Shown here piece by piece: positions 59,118 to 64,000 of a stretch of DNA of 64,000 nt (position 1 is its first letter; every line of letters starts with the position of its first letter). Location of the stretch: the NCBI GenBank assembly GCA_963782985.1, contig CAWALU010000006.1, forward strand, positions 434,001 to 498,000, given 5' to 3'. Source of the stretch: CAVSWT01 sp963782985 (GTDB lineage Bacteria > Bacteroidota > Ignavibacteria > Ignavibacteriales > Ignavibacteriaceae). The notes under the pieces are model-generated. The model saw only the letters and a program-made list of their open reading frames with translations. It was not told where the DNA came from and did not search any database. Both the position numbers and the translations under genes were made by a program.

Positions 59118-59723
59118 ATGAAGGTAAGAAAAATTAAATTTTTTATTCCGATATTTTTCATTTTAATATTTTGTTCTACGCTGCAATCACAAACAAAATC
59201 AAACCTGGATATATTTTACAGTTTAGCTGATTCTTCAGTAAATAAAATAACTGATGAATTACCATTAACAAAAGACAGCATAAATCTAAACTTAACCTTG
59301 GGGAATGCATATTCAATTTTTGGGAATAGAATTATATCATCTCTTACAAAAAAAAATAAAATAATTGTCGGCGCTGAAACTGAAAATACTTTAACAATAA
59401 ATTTAGTAATTGATAAAGCCAAAGTAGAATACGGGGAAATGTTTAGAGATGGATTTTTAGGTTCGCAAAAAGTTCCCCGAAATTTATTTTTAACGGGCAA
59501 TTATTTAATTAAAGACAAAAACGAAAAAGTAAATTACTTCAATTATGCTTATGCCGATACAATCGATGTTGCTGAAATAAAACAGTTAGAAAACATATCT
59601 TACCCATTTACGCAAAATGAAATGCCCGCCGAACCGTTTTTCTCTAGTCTTTGGGAGCCTGTAATTGCCATTGGCGCCGCAGCCGCGGCTGTTTATCTTT
59701 TCTTTTCTGTAAGAAGTAAATAA
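59118..59723 (+). CDS. Exported protein of unknown function with C-terminal TM
   Basis: 201 residues. Signal peptide (MKVRKIKFFIPIFFILIFCSTLQSQ), a middle beta-rich region (INLNLTLGNAYSIFGNRIISSL, then NTLTINLVIDKAKVEYGEMFRDGFLGSQKVPRNLFLTGNYLI), and a C-terminal hydrophobic helix at about 177-197 (PVIAIGAAAAAVYLFFSV). I recognise no family. It may be a membrane-anchored periplasmic protein. It starts 26 bp after gdhA, so it may be transcribed with it. Confidence 0.7.
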   Translation: MKVRKIKFFIPIFFILIFCSTLQSQTKSNLDIFYSLADSSVNKITDELPLTKDSINLNLTLGNAYSIFGNRIISSLTKKNKIIVGAETENTLTINLVIDKAKVEYGEMFRDGFLGSQKVPRNLFLTGNYLIKDKNEKVNYFNYAYADTIDVAEIKQLENISYPFTQNEMPAEPFFSSLWEPVIAIGAAAAAVYLFFSVRSK

Positions 59724-60082
59724 GATTATAAGATTGAAAGATTGAATATTAGGTTGATATTACATTAAAGAAATCACTTTTAGATTAGAGAAATGAATAT
59801 TCCTTTAGCAAAATTACTCGTTACATTTAAGAAATTACTTGTTGCATTGGAAAGGTTCTATTGCTTGTTTTGTTTTTCCTTTCCAGCGGATTAAAATCCG
59901 CCGTTACACAAAATATTATCGAAGCTATGCTTCTTGAATAAAATATTACCGATCTATGGCTTCTTTATAATTTGGAATTAAAGCCCTCCATTGGAAGGAT
60001 TAGGTAGGCTTTAAATATACCTTTGAAGCATATCTTATTTTATTTATAATTGTACTTTAATTATTCACAAAAAATTTTGAAA
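59724..60082. other. Intergenic region with palindrome and short direct repeats
   Basis: 359 bases with no gene. It contains a perfect 16-base palindrome GCGGATTAAAATCCGC (59886-59901) and two near-identical 25-base copies of AAATATTA(T/C)CGA..TAT(G)GCTTCTT at 59911-59935 and 59941-59965. The element type is unknown, perhaps a degenerate repeat or promoter-proximal structure. Confidence 0.55.
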
Positions 60083-60844
60083 ATGAAGTATTTCTTAGTT
60101 GTAATTTTTAGCGCTTTAGTTTTATGGGGATGCGGTTCTTCAGTGGAAACTGTAAATCTTTCTGCAAAAGAAAGATTAGAATTTGCCCGAACTTTATATA
60201 ATGATGAAGACTATCTTGAAGCTGTAAACGAGCTGCAGGCAATTGTTTTACAGTACCCCGGTAATGAAGTTGTTGACGATGCACAATATCTTTTAGGAAT
60301 GACGAGATATAAACGCGAAGAATATATTTTGGCGGCTTATGAATTCAGCAAGCTGGTAAAAAATATGCCGGCAAGCGAGTTTGTACCCGATGCTCAATTT
60401 ATGCTAGCTGAATCTTATTTTCAGCTTTCGCCGAATTTTACTTTAGACCAAAAATATACAGATAAAGCAATTGAAGAATTTCAGGCTTTTATTGATTTCT
60501 TTCCCACGCATGCAAAAGTCCCTGAAGCGGAACAAAAGTTAGATGTGATGAATGAAAAATTAGCGCATAAAACTTTTAACGACGCAGAGATTTATGAAAA
60601 GCTGGAATACTATTCTGCCGCTATAATCTATTATAATGATGTGTTGGAAGTTTATCACGACACCAGGTACGCGCCTTTGGCAATGTATAATAAAATTAAA
60701 ATCTTAGTTGATAAAAACAGAAACTCAGAAGCCATGTCAGAGATTTCTAAGTTCATCGAAAGATATCCCGAAAACAATAATTTGGATGAACTTAAAAAAA
60801 TTAAATCTTCATTAGAAAATAAACTCTCCGCATCCAAAGAATGA
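60083..60844 (+). CDS. bamD: BamD-type outer-membrane assembly lipoprotein
   Basis: 253 residues from ATG at 60083; an ATG at 60050 adds 11 residues of no value. Lipobox ALVLWGCGSS with Cys near residue 18. Five TPR-like units follow (LEFARTLYNDEDYLEAVNELQAIVLQYPGN; AQYLLGMTRYKREEYILAAYEFSKLVKNMPAS; AQFMLAESYFQLSP; AIEEFQAFIDFFPTHAKVPEA; AAIIYYNDVLEVYHDTRYAPLAMYNKI). This is the YfiO/BamD pattern: helps BamA insert barrels into the outer membrane. It overlaps the thioesterase gene by four bases (ATGA). Confidence 0.9.
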   Translation: MKYFLVVIFSALVLWGCGSSVETVNLSAKERLEFARTLYNDEDYLEAVNELQAIVLQYPGNEVVDDAQYLLGMTRYKREEYILAAYEFSKLVKNMPASEFVPDAQFMLAESYFQLSPNFTLDQKYTDKAIEEFQAFIDFFPTHAKVPEAEQKLDVMNEKLAHKTFNDAEIYEKLEYYSAAIIYYNDVLEVYHDTRYAPLAMYNKIKILVDKNRNSEAMSEISKFIERYPENNNLDELKKIKSSLENKLSASKE

Positions 60845-61317
60845 TCCAGCCAAAAAAAGTAAGCGAATCAATTATTACAATGACTGAGCTTGTGCTGCCT
60901 AATCATACAAATCAATTAACAAAATTATTAGGCGGACAATTAATGCACTGGATCGATATTTGCGCCGCGCTTTGCGCCGCCAAGAATAACCAAAATATTT
61001 GCGTAACCGCTTCTGTTGACAGCATTGATTTTCATCATCCTATTCAGCTTGGCAATGCAGTTACTTTGGTGGGATCAGTAAACCGCGTTTTTAAATCATC
61101 GATGGAAGTGGGCGTAAAAGTTTTCGCCGAATCTTTTAAAGAGGGCGTTCGCGTTCACGCCAACACCGCTTATTTAACTTTTGTAAATGTAGATGAAAAT
61201 GGAAAACCTATTCCCGCAGTTCAGGTAATTCCCGAAACCGAAGATGAAAAAAGAAGATATGATGAAGCCTTACAAAGAAGAGAGAACAGGCTTAAAAATA
61301 GATTTAAGAGCAGTTAG
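60841..61317 (+). CDS. Acyl-CoA thioesterase, hotdog fold (YciA-like)
   Basis: 158 residues, cytosolic. Hotdog-fold features: LPNHTNQLTKLLGGQLMHWIDICAALCA (Asn and Asp that activate water in YciA-type enzymes), ASVDSIDFHHPIQLGNAVTLVGSVNRVFKSSMEVGVKV, and ANTAYLTFVNVDENGKPIPA. It hydrolyses acyl-CoA. The start ATGA overlaps the bamD stop, so translation is coupled. Substrate chain length is unknown. Confidence 0.9.
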   Translation: MIQPKKVSESIITMTELVLPNHTNQLTKLLGGQLMHWIDICAALCAAKNNQNICVTASVDSIDFHHPIQLGNAVTLVGSVNRVFKSSMEVGVKVFAESFKEGVRVHANTAYLTFVNVDENGKPIPAVQVIPETEDEKRRYDEALQRRENRLKNRFKSS

Positions 61318-63400
61318 TTTTTTTATAGGCGCGCTGCTTCTCACCCAAAATATTTATCCGCAAATTCCCATCAACGGATTTTGTAAATACAACAGCGTTC
61401 AAATTGATTCAGGTTATAATTCATTTTTTACTTTGAATTATAACGGCGATTCTTACGCCGATCTTTTTCTTTACAATTCAAATAATAAAAAATCAGTTTC
61501 GCTTTTGGGCGATATTAACGGTAGTTTTTTAAAAGATAATTCGTTTGAACTTCCTTTTGAAATTTCAAAGCTGCACAGCATTGCTAGAAAAGACGGTTCA
61601 ATAAAAGAGTATGCATATTCATCCCGAAAATCCCGACAGGTTGGCGTTTTAAAATTCAACGAAAAAGGAAAACCTGAAATTATTTCGCGTCTTCAATTAA
61701 AATCTTATCCGGAAAATTTGAGTCTGGGAGATATTGATAACAACGGCGAATTAGAAATGCTGATTTCCGGCAGCTCGTTTGAAGGTTTATCCCTAATTTT
61801 ATTTAAAGATGATAAGCTGATCGAAAAAAAAATTATTGATAAATCAATTTACTCCAGCGCGGCGCTAACTGATTTAAGCGGCGATGGATATTTGGATATA
61901 GCTTCGTACAACGTAATCTCAAACTCAATAAATTTTTTTTATAATGTAGGGGGGAGTAATTTTAAAAAAGTGAGAAGCATTCCCCAGACTGAAAAAATAT
62001 TTTCGCTTGCTTCAGCCGATTTAAATTTTGATTATAACCCGGACTTAATTTTCACAAATAAATTTTCAATTAACATTTTATACGGCGACTTTTCTTCTTC
62101 ATATAAAAAAAGCCTTACGCTAAAAACAAAAAACTTTCCCGATAAAATAATCTTCGGCGACTTTAACAAAGACGGTAAAATAGATATTGCTTACGCAGAT
62201 TTTAAGGAATCAACATTTTCCATTTTCTTCGCGAAAGATGAATTTCAATTTTATCCTGAAATGGTTTACTTAAAAAGCGGCGGCATAAAAGATATTATTC
62301 CTTACTACAGCAAATTTATTGACGGCATTGCTTTGCTGAGCGGCGAAGGTAAAATTATTACTGTAACTAATCTGGCTTCCGTTTCTGAAGGCGCGGATTT
62401 AGCTGTGGGAGTCTCGCCTTCATCTATAAAATATTTTGATTTGAATAATAACGGCATAATTGATATAGCTTATTTTGATAATTACACCTCAACTTTAAAC
62501 TTAATTATTAGGAATAATGCCGGCATACCTTCAATCGTTTATGTTTCAAAGATGCGCCAAAATCATGATGAAATTTTAATTGATAACACATTGCCAAATA
62601 CAAAAACATTTTTCTGTTATAGTCTCGGCGAAAAACTGATAGAAGTTTTTGAGATTAATGTTGACGCAAATAAAATTACCCGAAGTGATTTATATTCGCC
62701 GGGAAATATTAAAGACCTAAAGTTCAAAAGAACGGATCAAACTTTTAATTTATATACAGCATACGTAAAAGAAGGGTGGCTGGGAGCCGCAATTTTTGAA
62801 AATAAAGATTCAAGATATTATTTAAATGATTATCCAAACATAATTTCTAACTTGCAATCAGCTAATATTTCTATAAACCCGCAGCCTTCAATTTATGCTT
62901 GGAACAATAACAAAGATTCGCTTTTACTTTCTATTATAAAAATTGGAGATAGAAATAAAAGCTGTGAAATTATTTCATCTTTAAATTCTAAAGCTCAAAT
63001 TAACAGCGCTTTTTTAGAGGATTTATTTTATAAGAATAAAAATATTTTGTTAAGTTTCTTTAAATTAGATAATCAAAAAAAAGCAATGGTAAGTTCAAAA
63101 GAAGTTTCGAACAATTACCAAAATATTAAGCTGGCAAATCTTTTTTCGGAGCAAGGAATTAATAAATATTTTTATGGAGAGAATAGGTTTGGCGGACTTA
63201 AAAAATTATTTATTTATAATTCCGAAAGAAATTTTATTAACAAAATTGATTTTATAAACGGCGGCAAAAATATGGTAATTACAAAAATTGCCGATAAAAT
63301 TAACTTGGAAAGTTTTTTTATTAAGAATATGAATTCAAAAAATTACCATTTGATCTATATTAATAATTTGAATAGCTGCATTACAATTAAAAAATTATAG
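61262..63400 (+). CDS. Secreted FG-GAP/VCBS-repeat protein
   Basis: About 712 residues. Start uncertain: ATG at 61262 (61244 and 61259 are alternatives) gives a charged n-region then a hydrophobic stretch AVSFFIGALLLTQNIYPQ, likely a signal peptide. The rest is repeats of about 45 residues around Asp-rich FG-GAP-like motifs: YNGDSYADLFLYN, LGDIDNNGELEML, LTDLSGDGYLDIA, SADLNFDYNPDLI, FGDFNKDGKIDIAYAD and FDLNNNGIIDIAYFD, which would bind Ca and build a propeller. It overlaps the thioesterase by about 56 bases. No C-terminal sorting signal is obvious. It would act outside the cell or in the periplasm. Confidence 0.78.
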   Translation: MKPYKEERTGLKIDLRAVSFFIGALLLTQNIYPQIPINGFCKYNSVQIDSGYNSFFTLNYNGDSYADLFLYNSNNKKSVSLLGDINGSFLKDNSFELPFEISKLHSIARKDGSIKEYAYSSRKSRQVGVLKFNEKGKPEIISRLQLKSYPENLSLGDIDNNGELEMLISGSSFEGLSLILFKDDKLIEKKIIDKSIYSSAALTDLSGDGYLDIASYNVISNSINFFYNVGGSNFKKVRSIPQTEKIFSLASADLNFDYNPDLIFTNKFSINILYGDFSSSYKKSLTLKTKNFPDKIIFGDFNKDGKIDIAYADFKESTFSIFFAKDEFQFYPEMVYLKSGGIKDIIPYYSKFIDGIALLSGEGKIITVTNLASVSEGADLAVGVSPSSIKYFDLNNNGIIDIAYFDNYTSTLNLIIRNNAGIPSIVYVSKMRQNHDEILIDNTLPNTKTFFCYSLGEKLIEVFEINVDANKITRSDLYSPGNIKDLKFKRTDQTFNLYTAYVKEGWLGAAIFENKDSRYYLNDYPNIISNLQSANISINPQPSIYAWNNNKDSLLLSIIKIGDRNKSCEIISSLNSKAQINSAFLEDLFYKNKNILLSFFKLDNQKKAMVSSKEVSNNYQNIKLANLFSEQGINKYFYGENRFGGLKKLFIYNSERNFINKIDFINGGKNMVITKIADKINLESFFIKNMNSKNYHLIYINNLNSCITIKKL

Positions 63401-63402
63401 CG

Positions 63403-64000
63403 ATGAAAAAAATATTTTTTTGTTTAATTATTTTTCTTTTGCAAAATTTATATGCAGGCGAGTTAAGTTCAATCCAGCTTGATTCATTGTATAATCTGTT
63501 TGTGGGGGAAAAATCATCAGTAATAAATGAAAGCCCTGAGCACGAAACAAAATATATTAAATGCGGTTTTGGTTTAGTTAGCGCTATAAGAGAAAATTTT
63601 AATTCGTTCACTATTGAACAGCAAACAGTTTTAAGGAAACTGCTCCAGCGCCCTGAAAAAGAAACGAGCATAATTTCTCCCGACGGATTTTTTAGAATTC
63701 ATTATAATACTACTGGTAGTGATGCGCCAAATTATGATAGTATGGGTGTGCAGGAATCTGTTCGCTTGCTGGCGGAAGCATTTGATTCAAGTTACAATTT
63801 TGAAGTTGGATTTTTTAGGTTACTTGCCGCCGCCTTCTGATAATGGCGAAGGAGGAGATAATTTGTATGACATTTATGTAAATGATTTCACAGGATTAAT
63901 ACTTTATGGACAAACTAAATTTGATTTTTCCGACGGAGGGACGGGTCCAAGTTTTATGGAAATTGAAAATGATTTTAGCAGCTATCCAACCAAAGGAATT
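63403..64000 (+). CDS. MXAN_6640-type putative metalloprotease, start only; one frame break
   Basis: The window ends inside this gene. It starts with ATG at 63403, two bases after the preceding stop, and a signal peptide (IIFLLQNLYAG). Residues 80-140 read FRIHYNTTGSDAPNYDSMGVQESVRLLAEAFDSSY, the N-terminus of secreted MXAN_6640-like peptidases. The frame stops at 63838-63840; removal of one T from the six-T run at 63811-63816 gives FLGYLPPPSDNGEGGDNLYDIYVNDF and keeps going to the last base. The HExxH zinc motif would lie beyond the window. It is probably type IX secreted. Confidence 0.75.

Noticed and set aside
1..64000. CRISPR array, tRNA, rRNA, integrase or transposase
   Set aside because: No regularly spaced repeats, cloverleaf-like stretches or recombinase motifs were seen on either strand.

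Overview
The window is about 64 kb of AT-rich bacterial chromosome. Gene content points to Bacteroidota/Chlorobi-group bacteria, most likely Ignavibacteria. Supporting features are a PorQ/PorV-type outer-membrane protein, a fragment of a type IX-secreted protein, an Oar-like TonB receptor with a carboxypeptidase-regulatory N-domain, the long form of IspH, a B. subtilis-like SdhCAB with a one-subunit membrane anchor, and an MXAN_6640-type protease. The lineage is inferred from families, not from a marker gene. I saw no rRNA, tRNA, CRISPR array, transposase or prophage.

Layout. 0-7.2 kb: two PP2C/SpoIIE phosphatases (RsbU-like) and a hybrid histidine kinase. 7.2-8.2 kb: decayed remnants of an anaerobic sulfatase-maturase-like radical SAM gene, abutting a piece of a type IX-secreted protein. 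8.5-18.1 kb: two adjacent very large genes (about 1,790 and 1,400 codons after frame repair) of no family I recognise; this is the best candidate for an undescribed system. 18.6-24.2 kb: Oar-like receptor, CBS-pair protein, TPR protein, small lipoprotein. 24.6-27.2 kb: isochorismatase-like hydrolase and C39-like papain-fold protein, divergent from a D-Ala-D-Ala-ligase-like ATP-grasp enzyme. 27.2-30.8 kb: HAD phosphatase, then a cobalamin riboswitch controlling btuB and a DUF6580 membrane protein. 31-34.4 kb: sdhC-sdhA-sdhB. 34.6-39.3 kb: M61 peptidase, ispH, a cytochrome c-TPR protein, and a DUF433 antitoxin with a wrecked toxin partner. 39.4-44.2 kb: diaminopentanoate-dehydrogenase-like enzyme, sugar nucleotidyltransferase, metK, ahcY. 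44.3-50.7 kb: Yip1-like protein, XRE regulator pair, tryptophanase, and a DUF4905-AMMECR1-Memo-DUF2520 run. 50.8-64 kb: glyS, lipoproteins, TPR protein, PorQ-like protein, htpX, glutamate dehydrogenase, BamD, hotdog thioesterase, an FG-GAP-type secreted protein and the start of an MXAN_6640-type protease.

How the genes work together. metK and ahcY supply and recycle S-adenosylmethionine. The sdh operon links the TCA cycle to quinone. Riboswitch, btuB and DUF6580 form a vitamin B12 uptake unit. BamD, the PorQ-like protein and the Oar-like receptor serve the outer membrane and secretion. AMMECR1 and Memo form two thirds of the AmmeMemoRadiSam system; its radical SAM member is not in the window.

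Caution. At least a dozen reading-frame breaks occur, including in well-conserved genes (sdhA, a DUF2520 gene, the first phosphatase). Most are single extra bases and several lie in homopolymers, so consensus error is likely for many. Only the 7.2-8.2 kb stretch and the toxin at 39.2 kb look like true decay. Joined coordinates are given for broken genes, with the break positions in the text.
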